Shown here piece by piece: positions 7,548 through 16,073 of a stretch of 64,000 bases of DNA; the stretch's first letter is position 1; the number at the start of each line of letters is the position of its first letter. The stretch spans positions 310,001-374,000 of the forward strand of contig CAVXEB010000002.1 in assembly GCA_963760735.1 (NCBI GenBank), in the 5' to 3' direction. Source of the stretch: CF-46 sp963760735 (GTDB lineage Bacteria > Chloroflexota > Limnocylindria > Limnocylindrales > CSP1-4). The translations under genes and the position numbers were made by a program. Below the pieces are notes generated by a model. The model saw nothing but the letters and a program-made list of their open reading frames with translations. It made no database searches and was not told the DNA's origin.

Positions 7548-8534
7548 CTAGGGTGTCAGCCAGACCCGGTAGTCGCGGGTCGACTGTGGCGTCCCGTCCT
7601 TCTCGGACGGGTCGTAGACGCGAAGGGTCCCGTACTGGGCCTTCGAGATCGTGTAGGCCACCGTCGTGTCGAACGTCCCGCGACAGCCGGTCCCGCAGGT
7701 CGCCATCGCCTGCTGGTCGGCCAGGATCCTGCCCGAGCCGTCGAGGATCGCGATCCGGAACGTCGCCTCGAAGACGTCGGCGGAACCCGTCACGTGGGCC
7801 GGGTTGCCGACTGCCGCGTTCCACGCCGGGCGGTCGACCCAGATGTCCGGCAGCAGGGCCACGAAGTCCGAGCGGACGAGGCCCTTCGTCCCGAAGCCCG
7901 ACCCGGTCCGGGCCTCGCCCTCGACCTGGAACGCCACGGACTTGACCGACGGGAACTGGGTCAGGGTGTAGACGACCTGGCCGATCCGTGTCTGGACCGC
8001 GCTGCTGTCGCCGCCGGCCTCGAACTCGCTCGACAGGTTGACGGTCGCCTCGCCGCCCTCGATCGACAGGCCGAGGAGCTGAGTGCCGTTCGGGATCGCC
8101 GTGCTGATCGATGCCTTCCGCTCGGACGCGGTGGGTCCCGCCAGGAGGGCCTTCATCGCGGCGGTCGCGACGGCCTTCGTGCCGGGCACCTCGCGGAGGG
8201 TGGCGAGGAGGCCGGCGCTGCCCGGCCCGCCGCCGAGCCAGAAGTAGGCCCGGACGATCGTGGTGCCGCTGGGCGCGGTCGAGGGGCTCGAGCCGCCGGC
8301 CGACGCGGACGGCTCGTCGGTCGGCTCATCGGACGGCGCGTCGCTCGGCGTGCCGCTCTCGTCGGCGGACGGCTCGGGCGTCGCGTCCGGACTGCCCTGG
8401 GCGACCGAGGGGTCGGGCGAGGCCGAGACGGCCGGCACCGAGCCGAGGGGGCCGCTGCCGCCGCTGCACGCGGCGACCGCGGCAACGAACGCCAGCAGCG
8501 CGACGAGGAAGGGCGAAGGGCGGCGAGGAATCAT
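7548..8534 (-). CDS. GerMN-domain lipoprotein (LpqB-like)
   Basis: The 328-residue protein has a lipoprotein signal peptide ending AVAAC (lipid Cys23), a Ser/Pro/Asp-rich spacer (about 30-95), a GerMN domain (about 105-215; TIVRAYFW, IPNGTQLLGLSIEGGEATVNLSSEF) and a C-terminal Ig-like Gmad2-type domain (about 225-325). GerMN lipoproteins act outside the membrane; in actinobacteria LpqB sits beside MtrAB and modulates MtrB. Here it follows an MtrB-like kinase by 22 bases in the same orientation, so the same role is likely. ATG 8534 was chosen because it begins the signal peptide; an earlier ATG (8597) would overlap the kinase. Confidence 0.83.
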   Translation of the reverse strand: MIPRRPSPFLVALLAFVAAVAACSGGSGPLGSVPAVSASPDPSVAQGSPDATPEPSADESGTPSDAPSDEPTDEPSASAGGSSPSTAPSGTTIVRAYFWLGGGPGSAGLLATLREVPGTKAVATAAMKALLAGPTASERKASISTAIPNGTQLLGLSIEGGEATVNLSSEFEAGGDSSAVQTRIGQVVYTLTQFPSVKSVAFQVEGEARTGSGFGTKGLVRSDFVALLPDIWVDRPAWNAAVGNPAHVTGSADVFEATFRIAILDGSGRILADQQAMATCGTGCRGTFDTTVAYTISKAQYGTLRVYDPSEKDGTPQSTRDYRVWLTP

Positions 8535-8556
8535 CGGAACAGGCCTCGAGTGCGGT

Positions 8557-9990
8557 TCATCGGTCGTGAGCGTCGGCGCCAGGCGTCGCAGGGACATCGC
8601 GGGCGGGTAACGGGAGCGTCACGGGCAGGACGAGCTCGAGCGCGAGCCCGCCGCCGTCGCGGTTGCGGGCACGGAGCCGGCCGCCGATCAGCGCGGCGTG
8701 CTCCGCGGCGATCGCGAGGCCGAGGCCGCTGCCGCCGCGACGGGACGGATCCGCCATGAAGAACCGGTCGAAGATGCGGTCGAGGCGGTCCTGCGGGACG
8801 CCCGGCCCGCGGTCGGCAACCGTGATCTGGACGTGGTCGGCGGTCGCCCGCATCGCGACGACGACGAGCGCACCCGGCGCATGCTCCCGCGCGTTGTCCA
8901 GCAGGTTGCCCAGGATCCGCTCGAGCCGGCGCGGATCGGTCTCGACGACGATCCGGTCGTCGGGCAGCTCGAGGACCGCGTCGCGATGGCGCGCCGCGGC
9001 CGTGTCGCGGATCAGACGGTTCAGGTCGACCGACTGGATCCGGACCTCCTCCCCGGACGCGTCGAACCGCGACAGCTCCATCAGGTCCTCGACGAGCGAT
9101 CGCATCCGCCCGACGTCCTGGACGACGAGCTCGCCGGCCCGGCGAGCCTCCGGCGGCAGCGCGTCGAGGTGGTCGCCAAGGATCGAGACCTCCGCCACGA
9201 GCGCGGCGACCGGCGTCCGCAGCTCGTGGCTCACGTCGGCCACGAAGCGCCGGTTCTGCGTCTGGGAGCGCTCCAGCCGGACGATCGTGTCCTCGAGCGT
9301 GTCGACCATCTCGTTGAACTGCCGAGCCCACACCCCGAACTCGTCGTCGGAGGTCAATGCGACCCGGGCGGTGAGGTCGCCGTGGGCGATCCGGGCCGCG
9401 GTGTGGGCGGCCTCGTCGACCGGCGCGAGCACGCCGCGGGCGACGACCCGCGCCGCGATCAGGGCGATGATCGCGAGGACGATCGTCCCCACGACCAGAG
9501 CGATCCGCAGCTGGAGCAGGGTCTGCTCGATCGCGGCCGCGTCGCGAATGAACCAGATCGCGGGGCCGGTCCCGGCGACGCGGCCGCCGACGACCAGGCT
9601 CGGGCGTCCGTCGACGGTCTGCCACGCGTACGCGATCTGTCCCTGGTCGACGAGCGCCCGGACCTCGGGCGGCAGCGTCTCGAGCGTCCCGCGCATCGTC
9701 GCCGGGCTGTAGAACGGGTCGCCCGTCCCCGGGACGATGATCGTGTCGAGGCGGCGGCGCTGGAACGCGTCGGCGAGGTCCTGGATCTGGGCCTCGGTCG
9801 GCGGGTCGTCGAGCCGGCCCGGAGCGAGCACCGACAGGTCGAAGCCGGCCTGATCCGCCGCGTCGTGGAGCGCCTGCTCATGGAGGCGGTTGTCGACGAA
9901 GACGTACGACGCGACGCCCAGGACGACCGCGGTCAGGACGACGAGCGCGACGATCGTGACGGTCAGGCGGCCGCGAACGCCGCTCAGCAC
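8557..9990 (-). CDS. Sensor histidine kinase, MtrB-like
   Basis: The 477-residue membrane kinase has TM1 (about 9-31), an extracytoplasmic domain (about 32-158), TM2 (about 162-182), HAMP (about 183-238), HisKA with His256 in DVSHELRTP, and HATPase_c (LLDNAREHA, DRGPGVP, GGSGLGLAIA). It phosphorylates the response regulator encoded 31 bases upstream (10022-10729). Gene order regulator-kinase-GerMN lipoprotein matches mtrA-mtrB-lpqB, which couples cell-wall and division control to envelope signals in actinobacteria. The ligand is unknown. The ATG at 9990 directly precedes TM1. Confidence 0.87.
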   Translation of the reverse strand: MLSGVRGRLTVTIVALVVLTAVVLGVASYVFVDNRLHEQALHDAADQAGFDLSVLAPGRLDDPPTEAQIQDLADAFQRRRLDTIIVPGTGDPFYSPATMRGTLETLPPEVRALVDQGQIAYAWQTVDGRPSLVVGGRVAGTGPAIWFIRDAAAIEQTLLQLRIALVVGTIVLAIIALIAARVVARGVLAPVDEAAHTAARIAHGDLTARVALTSDDEFGVWARQFNEMVDTLEDTIVRLERSQTQNRRFVADVSHELRTPVAALVAEVSILGDHLDALPPEARRAGELVVQDVGRMRSLVEDLMELSRFDASGEEVRIQSVDLNRLIRDTAAARHRDAVLELPDDRIVVETDPRRLERILGNLLDNAREHAPGALVVVAMRATADHVQITVADRGPGVPQDRLDRIFDRFFMADPSRRGGSGLGLAIAAEHAALIGGRLRARNRDGGGLALELVLPVTLPLPARDVPATPGADAHDR

Positions 9991-10021
9991 CGGCCCGCCT
10001 CGGTGCGCCGCACGGGAACCG

Positions 10022-10729
10022 TCATCGAGCGGCCTTGTACCCCGAGCCGCGGACGGTCTGGATCAGCTCGGGCGAGGCCGGATCGGCCTCGACCTTCGCC
10101 CGCAGCCGCTGGATGGCGACATCCACGAGGCGCGAGTCGCCGAGGTAGTCGTAGCCCCAGACCCGATCGAGCAGGACGTCCCGGGAGAGGACCTGGCCGG
10201 CGTGACGGACGAGCTCGAGCAGGAGGTCGAACTCGGTCCGGGTGAGCGGGATGTCGACGCCGTCGCGGGCGACGGTCCGGCCCGCGACGTCGATCGCGAG
10301 CGGGCCGAGGCGGAGGGCGCCCGCGTCGTCGGCACCAGCCCCCGCGCGTCGGAGGGCGGCCCGGATCCGGGCGATCAGCTCGGGCAGGTCGAACGGCTTG
10401 CGGACGTAGTCGTCGGCGCCGGCCTCGAGCCCGACGACGACATCCATCGTGTCGGCCCGGGCGGTGAGCATCACGATCGGAATGGTCGAGGTCCGCCGGA
10501 TCTGGCGGCAGACCTCGTAGCCGTCGAGTCGCGGGAGCATGATGTCGAGCAGGATCAGGTCGAACGGCTCCGCGCGGAAGCGGTCGAGTCCCGCCACGCC
10601 GTCAGCTTCGGTCGCAACCTCGAAGCCCGCGGCCCCGAGTCCGATCGCGGTGACCTCGCGGATGGACGGATCGTCCTCGACGAGCAGGATCCGGGCGTCC
10701 ACGTCCGTTCGAGCGGCCTCCGGTCGCAT
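10022..10729 (-). CDS. OmpR-family response regulator, MtrA-like
   Basis: The 235-residue regulator has a receiver domain with acidic pocket Asp19-Asp20 (LVEDD), phospho-acceptor Asp62 (LLDIMLP), Thr89 and Lys111 (DDYVRKPF), and a C-terminal winged helix (RTEFDLLLELV, VWGYDYLGDSRLVDVAIQRL, IQTVRGSGYK). The VWGYDYLGDSRLVDVAIQRLR recognition region closely resembles MtrA. It should control the genes downstream in the operon and others. The ATG at 10729 gives a ten-residue lead before the receiver; a longer frame upstream looks non-coding. It is first in the regulator-kinase-lipoprotein operon. Confidence 0.87.
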   Translation of the reverse strand: MRPEAARTDVDARILLVEDDPSIREVTAIGLGAAGFEVATEADGVAGLDRFRAEPFDLILLDIMLPRLDGYEVCRQIRRTSTIPIVMLTARADTMDVVVGLEAGADDYVRKPFDLPELIARIRAALRRAGAGADDAGALRLGPLAIDVAGRTVARDGVDIPLTRTEFDLLLELVRHAGQVLSRDVLLDRVWGYDYLGDSRLVDVAIQRLRAKVEADPASPELIQTVRGSGYKAAR

Positions 10730-10832
10730 GGCCGGCCGGTCGGCCGGGCTCGGCGGCAGGATACCGCCGAGGCTCAGCCGTGCGACGGCTTCGTGACCCT
10801 CCTGTGACGGCTGCCTCGCCGGCTCGACGGGA

Positions 10833-12284
10833 TCAGGCCCCGCCATTCCGGGCGAGGCGCTCGCCCGGCATGGCGACGAGTCCCCGATCGGGACCCGCGA
10901 TGGGCGCATTCGCCGGCCGGTACGGCACGTTCGCGGGCCGATGCGGCGCGCCGTGCCGCTGCGGTCCACCGTGCCCGCGTCCGATCGGGGCGTGGGCGGG
11001 CCGCCACGGCCGCTGGTCCGGGCGCCGGCGCGGCGGGCCGGCCTGGGGGCGTCGATCGCCCGACCGCTGCCGGATCGGCTCCGGGCGGATCGAGCGGTCC
11101 GGCTCGAAGCCTGCGACGACCTCGGTCGGGATCGACCGGCCCAGGAGCTTCTCGATGTCCCGGAGGAGCGGCGCTTCGTCGACGCAGACGAGGGAGATGG
11201 CGTCGCCGCTCGCCCCGGCCCGGCCGGTCCGCCCGATCCGGTGGACGTAGTCCTCGGGGACCATCGGAAGCTCGTAGTTGACGACGTGGGGCAGCTGCTC
11301 GATGTCGAGACCGCGCGAGGCGACCTCGGTGGCCACGAGGATCGAGACGCGGCCGGCCTTGAATGCGTCGAGGGCCCGGACGCGCTGACCCTGGCTCTTG
11401 TTGCCGTGGATCGCGGCCGCGTCGATGCCGTCCTGGACGAGCTGCTCGGCGAGCCGGTCGGCGCCGTGCTTGGTCCGGGTGAAGACGAGCGCCTGCTCGA
11501 TCCGGCCGGTCCGGATCAGGGCGCTGAGGAGGTGCCGTTTCCGGTGCCGGTCGACGGGATGGACGACCTGCGTCACGAGCTGGGTCGGGGTATTGCGCGG
11601 CGTGACCTGGACGGTCGCCGGATCGTGGAGGATGCCGCCCGCGAGAGAGCGAATGTCGTCGGAGAAGGTCGCCGAGAACAGCAGGTTCTGGCGCCGCTCC
11701 GGCAGCAGCTCGAGGATCCGCCGGATGTCGCGGATGAACCCCATGTCGAGCATCCGGTCGGCCTCGTCGAGGACGAGGACCTCGACGTGCGACAGGTCGA
11801 TCGTCCGCTGGCCCGCGTGGTCGAGCAGGCGGCCGGGCGTCGCGACGACGATCCCGGGGCCCGCCCGCAGGGCGCGGACCTGCGGCTCGTAGCCGACGCC
11901 GCCGTAGATCGCGACGGACCGGATCCGGCGGTGGGCGCCATAGGTCCGGACGCTCTCCTCGACCTGGAGGGCGAGCTCGCGCGTCGGGGTCAGGACGAGG
12001 GCGCGGATCGGGGGTCTGGGCTCACCGCCGCGGCGGTCGCGGGGCTGGCCGTTCGGCGGCGTCGCGCCCTGCCAGCCCGGCGTCCGCGTCGCGTTGAGAC
12101 GCTGAAGGATCGGGAGGACGAAGGCGGCGGTCTTGCCGGTCCCGGTCTGGGCTCCGGCGAGGAGGTCGCGACCGGCGAGGACGATCGGGATCGCCTCGCG
12201 CTGGACGGGGGTGGGCTCGGTGTAGCCCTGGTCCGCGACAGCGCGGAGCAGCTCGGGCGTCAGCCCGAGTTCATCGAAGGACAT
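10833..12284 (-). CDS. DEAD-box RNA helicase (RhlE/CsdA type)
   Basis: The 483-residue ATP-dependent RNA helicase shows the Q motif (PTPVQREAIP), Walker A AQTGTGKT (45-52), Ia PTRELALQ, DEAD (173-176), SAT (204-206), and in the second RecA domain VATEVASRGLDI and HRIGRTGR. A basic, Pro/Arg/His/Gly-rich tail (about 405-483) is the usual RNA-binding extension. A clade insertion of about 20 residues with RDRRGGEPRPP lies before motif Ia. It likely remodels rRNA or mRNA, especially in the cold. The start has an AGGAG ribosome site that abuts a long hairpin (12299-12336), suggesting translational control. Confidence 0.92.
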   Translation of the reverse strand: MSFDELGLTPELLRAVADQGYTEPTPVQREAIPIVLAGRDLLAGAQTGTGKTAAFVLPILQRLNATRTPGWQGATPPNGQPRDRRGGEPRPPIRALVLTPTRELALQVEESVRTYGAHRRIRSVAIYGGVGYEPQVRALRAGPGIVVATPGRLLDHAGQRTIDLSHVEVLVLDEADRMLDMGFIRDIRRILELLPERRQNLLFSATFSDDIRSLAGGILHDPATVQVTPRNTPTQLVTQVVHPVDRHRKRHLLSALIRTGRIEQALVFTRTKHGADRLAEQLVQDGIDAAAIHGNKSQGQRVRALDAFKAGRVSILVATEVASRGLDIEQLPHVVNYELPMVPEDYVHRIGRTGRAGASGDAISLVCVDEAPLLRDIEKLLGRSIPTEVVAGFEPDRSIRPEPIRQRSGDRRPQAGPPRRRPDQRPWRPAHAPIGRGHGGPQRHGAPHRPANVPYRPANAPIAGPDRGLVAMPGERLARNGGA

Positions 12285-12298
12285 GGGAGACGGGACTC

Positions 12299-12336
12299 CT
12301 GACGGGGCCCTCCCGCAACCTGCGGGGCCCGGTCAG
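12299..12336 (-). promoter_or_regulatory. Leader hairpin touching the helicase ribosome-binding site
   Basis: Pairing blocks CTGAC/GTCAG, GGGC/GCCC and CCCGCA/TGCGGG with a three-base loop, a 1x1 mismatch and a three-base bulge form a 15-bp stem. Its 3' base on the minus strand runs into the AGGAG of the helicase gene, 15 bases from the ATG. It could occlude the ribosome site or act as a cold- or helicase-sensitive switch. Function is inferred. Confidence 0.4.
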
Positions 12337-12474
12337 GGCACGAATGGATCGGGGTCGGCGGTTTTCGGAGACCGGGGCGCAGACCGGAGCGCCCAATCGA
12401 ACACGAGGAGGCCATCCTACCGGACGCCGGCCGATCCGTCGCCTCGGATCGGACGAACGGTCGCGGATTGGACG

Positions 12475-13563
12475 TCAGCGGCGGGGGCGGGTGTTGTGCC
12501 GGATGCCCGGCCGGGGCGTCGTGGCGACGTCGAACAGGGCCCTCCACGGCCCGACGAGCGTCTCGAACTGGGCCGGCGGGAACGCGTGTCGCAGGACCAA
12601 CGCGTGGATCGCCCGGTCGAGCGAGCGGCGCGTCGCCGGCGGGACCGCGACCGGCAGCGCGGCCGCCGCGTCCCGTCGAGCGAGCTCGGACGACACGCGG
12701 AGGGCGTCGTCCTCGTCCGCCCGGAGCCCCGACGGCCAGGGCGGGTTGGCGCGGACGGCGGGCTCCGCGGCGACGGCGGTCGAGATCCGGCGGAGGGCGT
12801 CCGCCGGGACCTGGCGAATCGCCTCGATCGCGCGCGCCACCGCCGGGCCGTTGGGTCCGTAGCGCGGCTGGTCGACGGCGGCGGACCAGCCGCGGGTCAG
12901 ACGTTCCCGGACGCGCTCGCGGAAGTCCCCCGACAGGTGCTCGTCGAGGAACGACCCCAGGACGATCTCCTGGCCGTAGCCGACCGCGGAGTCGCGCACG
13001 CCGGCGTTCCAGCGGACGGCCCGTGGCAGCCGCTCGTGGACACGCTGCTCGACCGACACGAGCGAGGCGAGGAGCTCCGGTGAGAGGAACCGCGCGATCG
13101 ACGCCACGAACGCGATCGGCGGCGTCTCGGCAAGGGTCAACCGGTCGATCTCGTCGGGGGTCAGGCGCTCGATCCGGTCCAGGTGGCGGGCGAGGGCCTC
13201 GGTCGCGTCGACGGGCCGGCGACGCATCGGCCGGGACGACGCGCCGGCCGGCGCCCGGCCACGTGCGGCCGGCGGGGGCCCGGTCCGGCCGGCGGACGCG
13301 CGGTGTCCGTCGCGGGCACGGGTCGATCGTGTCCGCCGCTCGCGGTCGTAGCGGGCGCGGAGGTCCGGATCGGACAGCCAGTCGTGGGCGACGTTGATCC
13401 GCTTCGCCCGCTCGTCCGCGTCGGCGCCCCCGCCCGCGACGTCGGGGTGATGCCGCTTGAGGAGCGCCCGCCAGGCGACCTCGACGGCCTCGTACGAGGC
13501 GTCGTGCGGCAGCTCCAGCCGCGCGTAGAGGTCGTCGATCGGAAGCATCGGGCGGACCGGCAT
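12475..13563 (-). CDS. J-domain protein with unknown C-terminal region
   Basis: The 362-residue protein starts with a J domain (about 10-75) containing HPD at 39-41 and the helix IV region AKRINVAHDWLSDPDLRARYD. A basic, low-complexity linker (about 78-125) follows, then a helical, unrecognised domain (about 130-355). J domains stimulate DnaK ATPase; no Gly/Phe region or zinc finger is present, so this is a type III (specialised) co-chaperone. No dnaK or grpE is nearby. It lies between proS and the helicase, all on the minus strand; the 30-base gap to proS allows co-transcription. Confidence 0.78.
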   Translation of the reverse strand: MPVRPMLPIDDLYARLELPHDASYEAVEVAWRALLKRHHPDVAGGGADADERAKRINVAHDWLSDPDLRARYDRERRTRSTRARDGHRASAGRTGPPPAARGRAPAGASSRPMRRRPVDATEALARHLDRIERLTPDEIDRLTLAETPPIAFVASIARFLSPELLASLVSVEQRVHERLPRAVRWNAGVRDSAVGYGQEIVLGSFLDEHLSGDFRERVRERLTRGWSAAVDQPRYGPNGPAVARAIEAIRQVPADALRRISTAVAAEPAVRANPPWPSGLRADEDDALRVSSELARRDAAAALPVAVPPATRRSLDRAIHALVLRHAFPPAQFETLVGPWRALFDVATTPRPGIRHNTRPRR

Positions 13564-13592
13564 CGTCCGGTCATCCTATCGATCGGGGGCGC

Positions 13593-15296
13593 TCACGCGC
13601 CGCGGATCAGCGCCTCGACCTCCTCGACGGAGCGGGTCGACCGCTCCCCGGTCGCCCGGTTCGTGACCTCGACGCCGCCGGCGGCCAGCGAGCGCGGCGA
13701 GACCGTGAGGATCCACGGCATCCCGAGCAGCTCGGCGTCGGTGAACTTGACGCCCGGCGACTCGTCGCGATCGTCGTAGAGGATGTCCCGCCAGTAGCCG
13801 GCACCGTGGGCGACGTCGTGGAGCCGCTCGGCGACCTCGGTGACCCGGGGCTCCTTCGCCGCCCCGATCGCGACGAGGTGGGCGGCGTACGGGGCGACCT
13901 CCTCGGGCCAGGCAATCCCCTTCTCGTCGTGATGCGCCTCGACGACGCACGCCACGTTGCGGCCGACGCCGATCCCGTACGAACCCATCACGATCGGATG
14001 ACGCTCGCCGTCCTCGCCGAGATAGGTCGCGCCCATCGACTCGGCGTACTTCGTCCCGAGCTTGAAGATGTTGCCGACCTCGATCCCCTTGCTGAGCTTG
14101 ACCGGCGACCCGCAGCGGATGCAGGGGTCGCCTTCGCGGACGTTCGTGATCTCGGCGACGACGTCCGGCGTGTAGTCGCGGGGGACGTTCACGTTCTTCA
14201 CGTGCCAGCCGACGCGATTCGCGCCGGCGACCAGGTTGGGCGACCGGGTCACGAGCTCGTCGACGACGACGAGCGCGTCGCGCGCGCCGAGTGGCGAGCC
14301 GTAGCCCGCCTCCATGCCGCGCGCCTCGATCTCCTCGACCGTCGCCGGTCGCAGGCCGCCGACCGCCTGCGTCGCGTTGACGAGCTTCGTCTCGTTGACG
14401 TCGAAGTCGCCGCGGACGATCGCGACGACGAACCGACCGTCGCCGGTCATGAAGAACGCCGCCTTCGCGGTCCGGCTCCGGGGGACGTCCAGGAAGCGTG
14501 CCAGCGCGTCGATCGTCGTCGCGTCCGGGGTCTCGACGTCCTCCATCGGGAGCGCGTCCTCGGGCTCGGGGTCGGGCTTGCGGACTTCGGCGATCTGCTG
14601 GTTCTCCGCATAGCCGCACGCATCGCAGAGGACGAGGGTGTCCTCGCCGAAGTCGTTGAGGACCATGAACTCGTGGGCCTTCGACCCACCCATGATCCCG
14701 ACGTCGGCGCCCACGGCGATCGCGTCCAGGCCCAGCCGTCGGAACGTCCGCTCGTACGCCTCGTACTGGAGCTGGTAGTTCGCATCGAGCCCGGCCTCGT
14801 CGCGGTCGCAGCTGTAGGCGTCCTTCATCACGAACTCGCGGACGCGGACCAGGCCGCCGCGCGAGCGCGGCTCGTCGCGGAACTTGGTCTGGAAGTGGTA
14901 GACCATCATCGGGAGCTGGCGATAGCTCTGGACCACGTCGCGGAGGAGGGTCGCCACGACTTCCTCGTGGGTCATCGCGAGGACCATGTCGCGGTCGCCA
15001 CGGTCCTTGAACCGGACGAGCTCCGGCCCGATCTTGAAGTAGCGGCCGCTCTCCTTCCAGACCTCCGCCGGATGGACGACCGGCATCTCCATCTCCTGGC
15101 CGCCGATCCGATCCTGCTCCTCGCGGATCACCTGCTCGACCCGCTTGCTGACGCGGAACCCCAGCGGCAGGAGCGAATAGATCCCGGCTCCGAGCTGGCG
15201 GACGTAGCCGGCCCGCAGAAGAAGGCGGTGCGACGGCATCTCCGCCTCGGCGGGATCGTCGCGCAGGCTGGTGAAGAAGAGGTGGCTCAGGCGCAT
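13593..15296 (-). CDS. proS: Prolyl-tRNA synthetase (bacterial type, with editing insertion)
   Basis: The 567-residue class II synthetase charges tRNA-Pro. It has the N-terminal catalytic core with motif 1/2 features (LLPLGFRVSKRVEQVIREEQ, MTHEEVV, QTKFRDEPRSRGGLVRVREF), an INS/YbaK-like editing insertion between motifs 2 and 3 (about 225-390, including FLDVPRSRTAKAAFFM), motif 3 GSYGIGVGRNVA, and the anticodon-binding domain at the C-terminus (DAELLGMPWILTV). Length fits bacterial-type ProS (about 570). ATG 15296 gives the usual MRLSHLF start. No T-box is visible upstream; the PiT remnant lies 35 bases away on the other strand. Confidence 0.95.
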   Translation of the reverse strand: MRLSHLFFTSLRDDPAEAEMPSHRLLLRAGYVRQLGAGIYSLLPLGFRVSKRVEQVIREEQDRIGGQEMEMPVVHPAEVWKESGRYFKIGPELVRFKDRGDRDMVLAMTHEEVVATLLRDVVQSYRQLPMMVYHFQTKFRDEPRSRGGLVRVREFVMKDAYSCDRDEAGLDANYQLQYEAYERTFRRLGLDAIAVGADVGIMGGSKAHEFMVLNDFGEDTLVLCDACGYAENQQIAEVRKPDPEPEDALPMEDVETPDATTIDALARFLDVPRSRTAKAAFFMTGDGRFVVAIVRGDFDVNETKLVNATQAVGGLRPATVEEIEARGMEAGYGSPLGARDALVVVDELVTRSPNLVAGANRVGWHVKNVNVPRDYTPDVVAEITNVREGDPCIRCGSPVKLSKGIEVGNIFKLGTKYAESMGATYLGEDGERHPIVMGSYGIGVGRNVACVVEAHHDEKGIAWPEEVAPYAAHLVAIGAAKEPRVTEVAERLHDVAHGAGYWRDILYDDRDESPGVKFTDAELLGMPWILTVSPRSLAAGGVEVTNRATGERSTRSVEEVEALIRGA

Positions 15297-15331
15297 CGGC
15301 GAAGGATACCGATCCTGCCAGCCTTCGCGCC

Positions 15332-15490
15332 GTGCCCAGCGAGCTGACCCTTCTTCTGCTCGCGGTCCTCCGGCTCTCCGCGGTCCGCTGGGGGGTCGCC
15401 GGCAACATCGTCATCGCCTGGATCCTGACGCTGCCCCTGTCCGGCCTGACAGGCGCCCTCGCCTGGCTGGTGCTGTCGCCGATCCTCTAG
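15332..15490 (+). pseudogene. Remnant of the C-terminus of a PiT inorganic phosphate transporter
   Basis: The frame ending at TAG 15488-15490 reads RLSAVRWGVAGNIVIAWILT and then LPLSGLTGALAWLVLSPIL. This is the characteristic last transmembrane segment of PiT/PHO4 low-affinity phosphate transporters (xVRWGVAGNIVxAWxxTLP). Only about 38 residues match; upstream bases (15332-15370) do not continue the family, where about 300 residues should precede. A GTG at 15332 would give a 52-residue hydrophobic peptide but has no convincing ribosome site. Its stop overlaps that of the convergent gene 15487-15975. With the DUF47 tail at 7185-7402 it forms both ends of a canonical DUF47-pit operon. Confidence 0.68.
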
Positions 15491-15975
15491 GACAGGCGCT
15501 TCGCCGCCGGCACCGCGGCAACGAGGTCGCCGACCACGCCACGGGCGATCGTCGGCCAGTCCGGCCGGGCGCGCCCGTCGCCGAGCTCGAGCCAGCGGAT
15601 CGCGTACGCGACGCGGACGGGGCCCGGAGGATCCGCCGGCGACAGCGGCGCCGCACGGGTCACCGCGACCGAGGCCTCCCGCGAGAACGAGGCCGCGAGC
15701 GCCGATCGGGTCGTGATCGGCATCAGCTGGGCCCGCGTCCGGTCTACCTCGCGCCCGAACGGCACCGTCGTCCAGCGCGGCGGCAGGCGGAGCGGCTCCG
15801 ACGTCCGCAGGGCGAGATCGAGGGCAAGCCGGGCGAGCTCATGCCGAGGGTGATCGGGATCGACGGAGCTGCCGACCGCGCCTGCCGCAACCGTGACGGT
15901 CGCCGGGCGCTCGAACCGGAGGAGACGGGAACGCGGCTCCGCGATGACCCGGCCGCGGCGGGCGACGATCGACAT
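15487..15975 (-). CDS. Hypothetical protein
   Basis: A 162-residue soluble protein, rich in Arg, Ala and Val, with alternating strands (RLLRFERPATVTVAAGAVGS, VRVAYAIRWLEL) and no membrane segment or known motif. ATG 15975 is preferred to the one nine codons upstream because the sequence becomes family-like (MSIVARRGRVIAEPRSR) there, but neither has a strong ribosome site. It is convergent with the PiT remnant, sharing stop-codon bases, and is downstream of the RegX3-like regulator in the same direction. Function not recognised; codon use is like the neighbours. Confidence 0.5.
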   Translation of the reverse strand: MSIVARRGRVIAEPRSRLLRFERPATVTVAAGAVGSSVDPDHPRHELARLALDLALRTSEPLRLPPRWTTVPFGREVDRTRAQLMPITTRSALAASFSREASVAVTRAAPLSPADPPGPVRVAYAIRWLELGDGRARPDWPTIARGVVGDLVAAVPAAKRLS

Positions 15976-16073
15976 GACCCGACTGTCGAGGCGGCCGATC
16001 AACGCGCGGTGATCACCCCGTCAACGTTGCGGGCCGGATCGGCGGAAGACGGCGCCCCCCCGGCTCTTCTCGA

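Noticed and set aside
10730..10969. 80-codon N-terminal extension of the MtrA-like regulator
   Set aside because: It is Pro/Arg/Ser-rich, reaches into the helicase gene region and precedes a receiver domain that begins normally at 10729.
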